From the NCBI GenBank assembly GCA_947490625.1, contig CANLHC010000030.1, positions 1 to 8,362 of the forward strand: 8,362 nucleotides of DNA. Reading direction: 5' to 3'. Source of the stretch: Candidatus Nanopelagicaceae bacterium (GTDB lineage Bacteria; Actinomycetota; Actinomycetes; Nanopelagicales; Nanopelagicaceae). The notes beneath the pieces were generated by a model. The model saw only the letters and a program-made list of their open reading frames with translations. It made no database searches and was not told the DNA's origin. Positions 1-7,188 of the stretch are shown here, one piece after another; position 1 is the first letter of the stretch, and the number at the start of each line of letters is the position of its first letter. The translations under genes and the position numbers were made by a program.

Positions 1-106
1 CCTTCTGGAATTCTTCTCAGGGCGAACAGCTCAGACGCTAAATACGCCCGCATTTCTCCGCCATTAAATCTACGATTGACCTACTTCCCCTCATATTAGG
101 AGCACC
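1..106. other. Leader region upstream of clpX, no identifiable gene
   Basis: This stretch has no recognisable coding gene. All three forward frames close before clpX: stops are at 39-41, 65-67 and 97-99. The 3' end of an upstream gene may be included (for example the short tail ending at the TAA at 39-41), but the remaining residues are too few to identify it. In many actinobacteria clpP genes precede clpX, but nothing here resembles a ClpP C-terminus to me. The segment most likely carries the clpX promoter and leader. I see no strong terminator hairpin and no tRNA. Confidence 0.5.
71..102 (+). promoter_or_regulatory. Possible clpX -10 element and Shine-Dalgarno site
   Basis: TACGAT at 71-76 fits the actinobacterial -10 pattern TANNNT. 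It would place transcription start near 83 and give a leader of about two dozen bases. AGGAG at 98-102 lies four bases before the clpX ATG and is a clear ribosome binding site. No convincing -35 box is present at the expected distance. The ribosome binding site is well supported; the promoter is a weak inference from one hexamer. Confidence 0.35.
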
Positions 107-1402
107 ATGACACGCATCGGCGAGACTAGCGATCTGCTGAAATGTTCTTTCTGCGGCAAAACTCAGAAACAAGTGAAGAAGTTAATTGCCGGTCCTGGCG
201 TCTATATCTGCGACGAGTGCATCGAGCTCTGTAACGAGATCATTGTTGAAGAGCTCTCCGAGGCGACTTCGTTAGGTTTAACCGAACTTCCAAAGCCACA
301 GGAAATTTTTGAATTCCTTGATCAATATGTCATTGGTCAAGATCGTGCAAAGAAGTCACTCTCAGTTGCCGTGTACAACCATTACAAGCGCGTGCAGTCT
401 GGTGAGCCAAAGAGCGATGATTCGATTGAACTCAACAAATCAAATATTTTATTGCTAGGGCCAACCGGTTGCGGAAAGACCTTAATGGCTCAAACGCTCG
501 CTCGTATGCTTAATGTGCCATTTGCTATCGCTGATGCAACGGCACTTACTGAAGCGGGTTATGTTGGCGAGGATGTTGAAAACATTCTTCTTAAACTTCT
601 TCAGGCTGCAGATTATGATGTGAAGAAGGCTGAAACCGGAATCATCTACATTGATGAGATTGATAAGGTCGCTCGCAAATCTGAAAACCCTTCCATTACT
701 CGCGATGTCTCAGGCGAAGGAGTTCAGCAAGCTCTCCTTAAAATTCTTGAAGGTACCGTTGCTTCTGTACCACCACAAGGTGGACGTAAGCATCCGCACC
801 AGGAATTCATTCAGATTGATACAACAAATGTTCTCTTTATTGTGGGCGGCGCCTTTGCTGGTCTCGATAAAATTATCGAAGCGCGCAGCGGATCTGCAAG
901 CGTTGGATTTAATGCAACCCTGCAATCCCAAGAAGAGAAGAATTCAAAAGACTTCTTCGCCGATGTGATGCCAGAAGATTTATTGAAATTTGGAATGATC
1001 CCAGAATTCATTGGTCGCCTTCCTGTGATCACTAGCGTTGAAAATCTTGATAAGCCTGCCTTGATGCAGATCCTTACCGAGCCACGCAATGCTTTAGTGA
1101 AGCAATACCAAAGACTCTTTGACCTCGACGATGTAGTTCTTGAATTCGAGCCGGATGCACTTGAGGCGATTGCAGATCTTGCCCTCAAGCGCGGCACCGG
1201 AGCTCGCGGACTTCGGGCAATTATGGAATCAGTTCTTCTGACTGTGATGTATGAGGTGCCAAGCCGTAGCGAAGTAGCCAAGGTACTCATCACCAAAGCC
1301 TGCATTGATGGCTCTGCAACCCCTGAAATGGTGATGCGCACAGGTGATATTCCAAAGCGTGCGACTCGTCGCGAAAAGGGTTCGCAGGAGAAGAGCGCGT
1401 AA
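107..1402 (+). CDS. clpX: ATP-dependent Clp protease ATP-binding subunit ClpX
   Basis: ClpX is the AAA+ unfoldase that recognises tagged or misfolded cytoplasmic proteins, unfolds them with ATP and threads them into the ClpP peptidase. The 431-residue protein is full length for the family. The N-terminal zinc-binding domain shows C13-x2-C16 and C35-x2-C38. The Walker A P-loop GPTGCGKT is at 118-125 and Walker B (IIYIDE) at 179-184. Pore loop GYVGE is at 151-155 and the RKH substrate-entry loop at 227-229. VGF at 266-268 occupies the place of the IGF loop that docks on ClpP. The arginine finger is R304 in FIGRLP, and the sensor 2 arginine is R367 in GARGLR. The ATG at 107 is preceded by AGGAG and puts the zinc domain at the usual position. 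No clpP is visible in the window; valS follows after 19 bases. Confidence 0.98.
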   Translation: MTRIGETSDLLKCSFCGKTQKQVKKLIAGPGVYICDECIELCNEIIVEELSEATSLGLTELPKPQEIFEFLDQYVIGQDRAKKSLSVAVYNHYKRVQSGEPKSDDSIELNKSNILLLGPTGCGKTLMAQTLARMLNVPFAIADATALTEAGYVGEDVENILLKLLQAADYDVKKAETGIIYIDEIDKVARKSENPSITRDVSGEGVQQALLKILEGTVASVPPQGGRKHPHQEFIQIDTTNVLFIVGGAFAGLDKIIEARSGSASVGFNATLQSQEEKNSKDFFADVMPEDLLKFGMIPEFIGRLPVITSVENLDKPALMQILTEPRNALVKQYQRLFDLDDVVLEFEPDALEAIADLALKRGTGARGLRAIMESVLLTVMYEVPSRSEVAKVLITKACIDGSATPEMVMRTGDIPKRATRREKGSQEKSA

Positions 1403-1403
1403 A

Positions 1404-1421
1404 TAAACTAGACTCACGCCC
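1404..1421 (+). promoter_or_regulatory. Putative leaderless promoter (-10 element) of valS
   Basis: TAGACT at 1409-1414 matches the actinobacterial -10 consensus TANNNT and ends seven bases before the valS ATG at 1422, so transcription would begin at or next to the start codon. No Shine-Dalgarno sequence occurs in the 19-base gap after clpX, which agrees with leaderless translation. An overlapping TAAACT at 1404-1409 also fits the pattern but would leave a leader of about five bases. No -35 box is recognisable. The reading is an inference from motif position; the same hexamer stands before ndk. Confidence 0.5.
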
Positions 1422-4010
1422 ATGCCTGACCACGCTGAACATGGACGCGAGTTATCTGCAAGCTTCATTCCTGCAGATATCGAATCTGTGCTCTATTCCA
1501 AATGGTTGAGCGCCGAATATTTCACTGCAAACGCCGCCTCGACTAAAGAACCTTTCACAATTGTCTTGCCGCCACCTAATGTGACTGGCGTATTGCATAT
1601 CGGTCATGCTCTCGATCAAACTCTTCAAGATTGCCTCTCGCGCATGAAGCGGATGAAGGGTTTCGAAGTTCTCTGGCTACCTGGAATGGATCATGCCGGT
1701 ATCGCAACGCAGAACGTTGTTGAAAAGCAATTAGCTTCTCAAGGAAAAACTCGTCACGATCTAGGCCGCGAAGCTTTTCTGGCAAAGGTGTGGGAGTGGA
1801 AGGCTGAATCTGGCGGAGCGATTCTTGATCAGATGAAGCGTCTTGGTTCAGGAGTTGATTGGAGTCGTGAGCGCTTCACGATGGATGAAGTGATGTCCAA
1901 CGCCGTTGGTTCAATATTTAAGAAGATGTATGACGCAGACCTTATCTACCGAGCAGAGCGGATCATCAACTGGTGTACGCGCTGCTTGACTGCGCTTTCA
2001 GATATCGAAGTTGAGCACAGTGATGACGAAGGCGAATTTGTACAGATTCGTTATGGCGAAGGCGATCAATCTATTGTCGTCGCCACCACCCGTGCTGAAA
2101 CCATGCTTGGTGATGGCGCAGTTGCAGTACATCCGGATGATCCGCGCTACAAGCATTTGATCGGTACCGAGGTACTACTGCCTCTGGTAAATCGTATGAT
2201 CCCAATTATTGCTGACGAATTGGTGGAACAGGATTTTGGTACCGGAGCTGTAAAAGTTACTGCAGCACACGATCCAAATGACTTTGAAATGGCGATGCGC
2301 CATAACGTGCCTTTTGTTGTAATTATGAACGAACACGGCGTAATGGATGGAACGGGTACTGAATTTGACGGCATGGACCGCTTTGCCGCACGTATCGCTG
2401 TTGTTGCTAAGCTAAAAGAGATGGGACGCATTGTTGCTGAAAAGCGTCCGTATATACATGCGGTCGGACATTGCTCTCGTTGTGACACAACGGTTGAACC
2501 TCGACTATCAAAACAATGGTTTGTAAAGGTTGCACCTCTTGCACAGGCATCAGGAGATGCTGTCCGTAATGGAAGCGTAAAGATCGAACCCGTATCTCTT
2601 GAACCGCGATACTTTGAGTGGGTCGATAAAATGCACGATTGGTGCATCTCTCGACAGTTGTGGTGGGGGCATCGAATTCCAGTTTGGTATGGACCGCAAG
2701 GTGAAGTTGTAGTTGTTGGACCGGGAGAGAAAGCGCCCGACGGATGGGTGCAAGACCCAGATGTATTAGATACATGGTTCTCATCTGGACTATGGGCATT
2801 TTCTACATTGGGATGGCCAGAAAAAACTGCCGACTTAGCCAAGTTTTATCCTACGAGTGTCCTAGTCACAGGTTATGACATTCTTTTCTTCTGGGTCGTT
2901 CGCATGATGATGATGTCTACTTTCGCGATGGATGGTGTTCCGCCATTTAAGACAATCATGTTGCACGGACTGGTACGTGATCAATTTGGCAAGAAGATGT
3001 CTAAATCTCGCGGAAACTCCATTGATCCAATCGAATTCCTAGATAAGTACGGGGCAGATGCGTTGCGATTTACCTTGGCTCGCGGAGCTAACCCGGGCGC
3101 GGATCAAGCGCTGGCAGAAGATTGGATCGGCGGATCACGAAATTTTGCTACCAAACTTTGGAACGCGTCACGTTTTGCGATGCTCAACGGCGCACACGTC
3201 AATGGAGAGCTACCAGCTTTTTCTTCGCTCTCACCAATTGATCGTTGGATTCTGACTCGCCTCAATGAAACAATTATTGAAGCTGATCAACTATTCGAAA
3301 GTTATGAATTTTCTCGAGCATGCGAACTCATATATCACTTTGCTTGGGATGATCTCTGTGACTGGTACCTTGAACTTTCAAAGGAAGTATTTGCCTCTAA
3401 TGAGAAAGCAGCTTCTCAACGCGTATTGGGACATGTTTTAGATCAGCTCATGCGATTGTTACATCCGGTGATGCCATTTGTTACCGAAGAACTCTGGTGC
3501 ACACTCACCGGCGGTGAAAGTCTTGTGATTTCTAGTTGGCCGACATCGCGCCCAGATCAGATTGATGTTGAGGCAAAGAGAATTGTTACAAGCCTGCAAG
3601 AAGTGGTGACAGAGGTTCGTAGATTTAGAAATGATCAAGGCATCAAGCCATCCCAAAAGATTCCAGGTCGTTTCTCTGGAAATCCAGATGTTCTCTCATC
3701 AGCTAGCGCCCTCAGATTCTTACTTAAATTAGAGGATAAAGATTTCACGCCATCGGCGACGCTGGATATTGCAGGAGCAAAGATTGAACTGGATCTCACT
3801 GGCTCAATCGATGTTGTTGCAGAGCGAGCACGGCTCGAGAAAGATTTAGCGACAGCTTTGAAAGATCAAAAAACTGCTGAAGTGAAATTAGGTAATGAAG
3901 GCTTTATGGCTAAGGCGCCAGCGGATGTAGTTGTAGAGATTCGTGAACGACTCGAAAAGACGACATCTGAGATTGAACGGATTCAAGCAGCTCTCGCTGC
4001 CTTGTCGTGA
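1422..4010 (+). CDS. valS: Valyl-tRNA synthetase
   Basis: ValRS joins valine to tRNA-Val in the cytoplasm using ATP and hydrolyses mischarged Thr-tRNA-Val. This is a class Ia synthetase of 862 residues, within the normal range. The catalytic Rossmann fold carries HIGH at 59-62 after the PPPNVTG stretch, and KMSKS at 525-529. The CP1 editing domain lies roughly at 190-350 and includes TTRAETMLGD at 222-231. Two Cys pairs flank it, C185/C188 and C351/C354, as in zinc-binding relatives. WWGHR at 414-418 and DTWFSSGLW near 450 are typical of ValRS and IleRS. The anticodon-binding helical domain covers about 600-760. The C-terminal coiled-coil arm, specific to ValRS, spans about 798-862. The start lacks a Shine-Dalgarno site but sits behind a leaderless-type -10 element. 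The stop TGA shares one base with the folC ATG. Confidence 0.98.
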   Translation: MPDHAEHGRELSASFIPADIESVLYSKWLSAEYFTANAASTKEPFTIVLPPPNVTGVLHIGHALDQTLQDCLSRMKRMKGFEVLWLPGMDHAGIATQNVVEKQLASQGKTRHDLGREAFLAKVWEWKAESGGAILDQMKRLGSGVDWSRERFTMDEVMSNAVGSIFKKMYDADLIYRAERIINWCTRCLTALSDIEVEHSDDEGEFVQIRYGEGDQSIVVATTRAETMLGDGAVAVHPDDPRYKHLIGTEVLLPLVNRMIPIIADELVEQDFGTGAVKVTAAHDPNDFEMAMRHNVPFVVIMNEHGVMDGTGTEFDGMDRFAARIAVVAKLKEMGRIVAEKRPYIHAVGHCSRCDTTVEPRLSKQWFVKVAPLAQASGDAVRNGSVKIEPVSLEPRYFEWVDKMHDWCISRQLWWGHRIPVWYGPQGEVVVVGPGEKAPDGWVQDPDVLDTWFSSGLWAFSTLGWPEKTADLAKFYPTSVLVTGYDILFFWVVRMMMMSTFAMDGVPPFKTIMLHGLVRDQFGKKMSKSRGNSIDPIEFLDKYGADALRFTLARGANPGADQALAEDWIGGSRNFATKLWNASRFAMLNGAHVNGELPAFSSLSPIDRWILTRLNETIIEADQLFESYEFSRACELIYHFAWDDLCDWYLELSKEVFASNEKAASQRVLGHVLDQLMRLLHPVMPFVTEELWCTLTGGESLVISSWPTSRPDQIDVEAKRIVTSLQEVVTEVRRFRNDQGIKPSQKIPGRFSGNPDVLSSASALRFLLKLEDKDFTPSATLDIAGAKIELDLTGSIDVVAERARLEKDLATALKDQKTAEVKLGNEGFMAKAPADVVVEIRERLEKTTSEIERIQAALAALS

Positions 4011-5377
4011 TGAACAAAATATCTCTCGAAGATCAAGAACGAGTTGATGCAATTGAAGCGGCGCTTCTTGCGCGTTGGCCCGAAAATCGAATTGCACCAA
4101 CCTTGGAACGTATCCAAGCGCTAGTCGACGCATTAGGCTCGCCTCAACTTTCCTATCCGACGATCCATATCGGTGGCACAAATGGAAAGACCACAACATC
4201 TCGAATGATTGATTCTCTCCTTTTCTCAATGGGATTAAGAACCGGCAGATTTACCAGCCCCCACCTTGAGACTTACCGTGAACGAATTGCCATTAACGGA
4301 GAACCAATTGATCCAAAAGAGTTGATCTTCACCTATAACGACATTGCAGCATATTTCGATTTTATTGATTCAAAGTTTGATAACCCTGTCAGTTTCTTTG
4401 AGGCAGTTACAGCCCTCGCTTTCGCAGCCTTTGCAGAACACCCGATTGATATTGGAGTCATCGAAGTCGGCATGGGCGGTGAATGGGATGCAACCAACGT
4501 TGTAAAGGCAGATGTGAGTGTGATTACCCCCATCGGCTTAGACCACATGGAGTACTTAGGAAACACCCTCGTTGAAATTGCTTCGACAAAGGCAGGAATT
4601 ATTAAAGAGGGTGGCTTTGCAGTTCTCTCACAGCAAGAGCCGGAAGTGGCAGTCGAACTATTGCGTAAGGCTGCCGAAGTTGGAGCAGATGTTGCGCGCG
4701 AAGGTCTTGAATACTCTGTGCTCTCACGCGCAGTTGCTGTTGGTGGACAGCTTGTCACAATTCAAGGACTCAAGGGAGTCTACGACGAGATATTTATTCC
4801 ACTACATGGAAAACACCAGGCATCAAATGCCGCAGCTGCTCTCGTGGCTGTCGAAGTGTTTTTCGGAGAAAATGAGCTAGACATTGATGCAGTCCGTGAG
4901 GGATTTGCTCAGGTGAAATCACCGGGACGGTGTGAAGTGATCCATCGCGATCCAACAATTATTGTAGATGCGGCACATAATCCTCATGGAAGCATGGCGC
5001 TAGTTGAAACAATCGAATCTGAATTTACCTTTGATGAAATCATCGGAGTTGTAGGCGTCATGGCCGACAAAGATGCTCGAGGGATTTTGGCTAATTTTGA
5101 AAAGTTCATGGACTCAATTATTGTCACAAAGAATTCTTCTCCTCGTGCCATGGAAGTGTCAGATTTGGAGAAATTAGCAATTGAGATTTTCGGAGCAGAT
5201 CGAGTTTTCTCAGTGCCCACTCTGGATGCGGCTATTGAAAAAGCCATCAAGGATTTGGTGCGACCTTTAAGTGATGAAACGTTGGGGATTGTTGTTACTG
5301 GTTCGGTTGTTACAGTTGGAGAAGCACGCACATATGTAAAGAACAAGTTTGCAGAAAAGGTTGCGGAGGAGCGATGA
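4010..5377 (+). CDS. folC: Folylpolyglutamate synthase / dihydrofolate synthase
   Basis: FolC adds glutamate to dihydropteroate and to reduced folates, using ATP through an acyl-phosphate intermediate, which makes and retains cellular folate. The Mur-ligase-type ATP domain comes first: P-loop GGTNGKTT at 55-62, TSPHL at 82-86, EVGMGGEWDATN at 152-163, TPIGLDHMEYLG at 173-184 and the STKAGIIK segment with K194, the position of the carbamylated lysine in relatives. HGKHQASNAAAA is at 266-277. The C-terminal domain has SPGRCEV at 304-310 and DAAHNPHG at 320-327. I chose the ATG at 4010, which overlaps the valS TGA by one base (TGATG); a GTG three bases earlier at 4007 is equally possible and adds one residue. 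No ribosome binding site is evident, so translation is probably coupled to valS. Length, 455 residues, is normal. One bifunctional enzyme versus FPGS only cannot be settled from sequence alone. Confidence 0.96.
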   Translation: MNKISLEDQERVDAIEAALLARWPENRIAPTLERIQALVDALGSPQLSYPTIHIGGTNGKTTTSRMIDSLLFSMGLRTGRFTSPHLETYRERIAINGEPIDPKELIFTYNDIAAYFDFIDSKFDNPVSFFEAVTALAFAAFAEHPIDIGVIEVGMGGEWDATNVVKADVSVITPIGLDHMEYLGNTLVEIASTKAGIIKEGGFAVLSQQEPEVAVELLRKAAEVGADVAREGLEYSVLSRAVAVGGQLVTIQGLKGVYDEIFIPLHGKHQASNAAAALVAVEVFFGENELDIDAVREGFAQVKSPGRCEVIHRDPTIIVDAAHNPHGSMALVETIESEFTFDEIIGVVGVMADKDARGILANFEKFMDSIIVTKNSSPRAMEVSDLEKLAIEIFGADRVFSVPTLDAAIEKAIKDLVRPLSDETLGIVVTGSVVTVGEARTYVKNKFAEKVAEER

Positions 5378-5712
5378 AGGTATTAGGAAGCGCAGTTTTG
5401 TCGATGGAGATTTTTGTTATGGGTTTCGCAATGTTGCTAGCGAAAGACATGCACGAGCCAGCCACCCTTGTTTATGGATTTGGCTTCATGGTGATGACTG
5501 TTCTAGCCATTCGGCTGCTGCGAAAGAAGGCCGGGTGGATCCTTGGCTCACTTCTGCAATTCGCACTCATGGCCTATAGCGTCGTGGTTCCAGCGATGTG
5601 GATCGTGAACTTAATTTTTATGGGGTTATGGGTGGCAGCCATCATCGTGGGGCGAAAGGGTGAGGCGGCACGTGCGGCCTTACTGTCGCAGGGGCCTCCA
5701 AATCCCCAATAG
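5374..5712 (+). CDS. DUF4233 family small membrane protein
   Basis: This 112-residue protein has no known function. It appears to have four membrane helices, roughly at 3-22, 30-49, 55-72 and 74-92. A charged loop (RLLRKK, 47-52) separates helices 2 and 3, and the short tail (94-112) is polar and Pro-rich. The first helix carries an embedded glutamate, E12, in the pattern ME-x-F-V-x-x-F-A, which I associate with the DUF4233 family (PF14017). Members of that family usually sit directly after folC in actinobacteria, as here. The ATG overlaps the folC stop (ATGA), and GGAGG at 5365-5369 is a strong Shine-Dalgarno site, so it is probably co-translated with folC. A role linked to folate or to the envelope would be guesswork. 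Confidence 0.85.
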   Translation: MKVLGSAVLSMEIFVMGFAMLLAKDMHEPATLVYGFGFMVMTVLAIRLLRKKAGWILGSLLQFALMAYSVVVPAMWIVNLIFMGLWVAAIIVGRKGEAARAALLSQGPPNPQ

Positions 5713-5721
5713 ACTGACGTG
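5710..5721 (+). promoter_or_regulatory. Putative leaderless promoter (-10 element) of ndk
   Basis: TAGACT at 5710-5715 is identical to the hexamer before valS. Its first three bases are the TAG stop codon of the DUF4233 gene. It ends six bases before the GTG at 5722, the right distance for transcription to start on that codon. There is no Shine-Dalgarno sequence upstream of ndk. A -35 box is not recognisable. The motif is short, so its support comes from its placement and from the matching case at valS. Confidence 0.45.
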
Positions 5722-6144
5722 GTGAAAATCGAGCAGACCCTGATCCTTGTCAAGCCTGATGGCGTTTCCCGAAATCTCATCGGTGAAATCATTCGGCGCA
5801 TTGAAGCTAAGGGTTATGTGATCGCTGATTTAAAAATGATGCAAGCAGATCGCGCTCTACTAGAACGCCATTATGCAGAACATCAAGGCAAGCCATTCTT
5901 CGAACCGCTCGTAGAGTTCATGCTCTCCGGTCCGATCGTTGCAATTATTGCCGAAGGCCAACGCGTGATCGAAGGTTTCAGATCACTCGCAGGCGCAACA
6001 GATCCCACAGTTGCTGCCCCTGGAACTATTCGCGGCGATCTCGCACGCGATCAAGGAACCAAAGTTCAACAGAATCTTGTTCACGGTTCTGATTCACCTG
6101 AATCAGCAGCCCGTGAGATAGCTATTTTCTTCGGAGGGAAATAA
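5722..6144 (+). CDS. ndk: Nucleoside diphosphate kinase
   Basis: Ndk moves the terminal phosphate from a nucleoside triphosphate (mostly ATP) to nucleoside diphosphates through a phospho-histidine, which balances the NTP and dNTP pools. The 140-residue protein has the N-terminal TLILVKPDGV signature (6-15), HYAEHQGKPFF at 50-60, SGP at 69-71, and the active-site segment NLVHGSDS with catalytic H121. The stretch between IRGD (103-106) and NLVHGSDS is 11 residues, about four more than in the mycobacterial enzyme as I recall it; several other actinobacteria seem to share this extended form. Two GTG codons are in tandem at 5719 and 5722. I chose 5722 because it is six bases from the -10-like TAGACT, while 5719 is only three; the earlier start would add one residue. 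The stop TAA directly abuts the mreB ATG. Confidence 0.96.
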   Translation: MKIEQTLILVKPDGVSRNLIGEIIRRIEAKGYVIADLKMMQADRALLERHYAEHQGKPFFEPLVEFMLSGPIVAIIAEGQRVIEGFRSLAGATDPTVAAPGTIRGDLARDQGTKVQQNLVHGSDSPESAAREIAIFFGGK

Positions 6145-7176
6145 ATGAGCGCCAAATCAACATTCATCGGTCGCGATATGGCGATCGATCTTGGAACAGC
6201 GAACACACTTGTCTATGTTCGCGGACGCGGCATTGTCCTGAACGAACCATCTGTAGTTGCAGTGAATCAAGACACTGGTGCGGTACTTGCAATTGGTACA
6301 GAGGCAAAACTCATGATCGGCCGTACTCCTGGAAATATCGTTGCCATCCGCCCACTTAAAGATGGTGTTATCGCAGATTTTGATACAACAGCGCGCATGC
6401 TCAAGCACTTCATTCGTAAAGTGCATGGACGTCGTGTGCTTGCTAAGCCACGTCTAGTTATCTGCGTTCCTTCAGGAATTACCGGCGTTGAACAACGCGC
6501 AGTAACTGAAGCTGGCTACGACGCTGGTGCTCGCAAGGTGTACATTATTGAAGAGCCAATGGCGGCAGCAATTGGTGCAGGTCTGCCAATTCATGAGCCA
6601 ACCGGAAACATGGTTGTTGATATCGGTGGCGGAACAACTGAAGTTGCTGTGATTTCACTTGGTGGCATTGTCACCGCCCTATCGATTCGTGTGGGCGGAG
6701 ATAAGCTCGACCAAGCAATTATTGATTGGGTAAAGCGCGAATACTCCCTACTTTTAGGTGAGCGAACCGCAGAAGAGATCAAGATGGCTATTGGTTCTGC
6801 CTATGTTTTGGCAGATGAGAAGGATGCTGAGATCCGCGGACGCGATCTTGCTACCGGACTTCCAAAGACAATTATTGTTACCGCTGCAGAGATTCGTAAG
6901 GCGCTTGATGAGCCGGTAAAGGCGATTGTCAATGCAGTAAAGAGCACCCTTGATAAGTGCCCACCAGAACTTTCATCAGATTTAATTAATCGCGGAATCA
7001 TGCTCACCGGTGGTGGTGCACTTCTTAAAGGTTTAGATGAGCGACTACGTCGTGAAACTGGAATGCCTATCCACATTGCAGAACATGCACTCGATGCAGT
7101 TGTTGAAGGTTCAGGAAAATGTATTGAAGAGTTTGAGGCACTTGAAAAGGTCTTGATCTCAGAACCTCGTCGATAG
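6145..7176 (+). CDS. mreB: Rod shape-determining protein MreB
   Basis: MreB is the bacterial actin homologue. It forms ATP-dependent filaments on the inner face of the membrane that organise lateral wall synthesis together with MreC, MreD, RodA and a class B PBP. The 343-residue protein is full length. The actin-fold nucleotide pocket is complete: phosphate-1 loop DLGTANT at 15-21, phosphate-2 loop DIGGGTTEVA at 159-168, and the adenosine motif GGGALL at 289-294. VPSGITGVEQRAV and YIIEEPMAAAIGAG are also typical of MreB. The start is firm: GGAGGG at 6133-6138, inside the last ndk codons, lies six bases ahead, and the ndk stop touches the ATG (TAAATG). Together with mreC and mreD downstream this is a standard mre cluster. 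MreB-like Mbl is an alternative name, but the adjacent mreCD favours MreB. Confidence 0.97.
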   Translation: MSAKSTFIGRDMAIDLGTANTLVYVRGRGIVLNEPSVVAVNQDTGAVLAIGTEAKLMIGRTPGNIVAIRPLKDGVIADFDTTARMLKHFIRKVHGRRVLAKPRLVICVPSGITGVEQRAVTEAGYDAGARKVYIIEEPMAAAIGAGLPIHEPTGNMVVDIGGGTTEVAVISLGGIVTALSIRVGGDKLDQAIIDWVKREYSLLLGERTAEEIKMAIGSAYVLADEKDAEIRGRDLATGLPKTIIVTAAEIRKALDEPVKAIVNAVKSTLDKCPPELSSDLINRGIMLTGGGALLKGLDERLRRETGMPIHIAEHALDAVVEGSGKCIEEFEALEKVLISEPRR

Positions 7177-7188
7177 GTCGATCGACGA
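7167..7188 (+). promoter_or_regulatory. Hairpin across the mreB stop / mreC start
   Basis: TCGTCGAT at 7167-7174 and ATCGACGA at 7181-7188 are exact reverse complements, giving an 8-bp stem with the six-base loop AGGTCG. The stem includes the first base of the mreB TAG and the A of the mreC ATG. Inside it lies an overlapping perfect 10-bp palindrome, GTCGATCGAC at 7177-7186. The loop holds the only Shine-Dalgarno-like bases (AGG) before mreC. The structure is seen directly; a role in limiting mreC translation, or as a protein site, is inference. A U-rich tract is absent, so it is not an intrinsic terminator. Confidence 0.45.

Noticed and set aside
34..47. CGCTAAATACG, resembling a ClgR-type operator expected near clp genes
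   Set aside because: The second half should read GCG after a purine; two positions differ from the consensus I recall, so the match is too weak.
20..49. GGGCG and CGCCC as an inverted repeat, a possible terminator
   Set aside because: A 5-bp stem with a 20-base loop and no U tract is not a credible terminator.
1..99. Forward frame open from the window edge to the TAG at 97-99, a possible upstream gene end
   Set aside because: Thirty-two codons without a recognisable motif can occur by chance; the reading would also run into the clpX ribosome binding site. Left undecided rather than called.
811..1341. Open reading frame of 176 codons on the - strand inside clpX
   Set aside because: It lies wholly within a highly conserved gene, has a Ser/Arg-rich composition typical of a mirrored reading frame, has no recognisable domain, and fits no neighbouring gene.
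2147..2842. Open reading frame of 231 codons on the - strand inside valS
   Set aside because: It is a shadow of the valS editing and catalytic region. The product is low-complexity in Ser, Thr and Pro, with no domain I recognise.
4333..4758. Open reading frame of 141 codons on the - strand inside folC
   Set aside because: It is antisense to conserved FolC motifs with a Ser/Thr/Ala-rich product, so it is most likely non-coding.
4777..4782. TAGACT on the - strand inside folC
   Set aside because: No start codon with a plausible gene follows on that strand, and this many copies are expected by chance.
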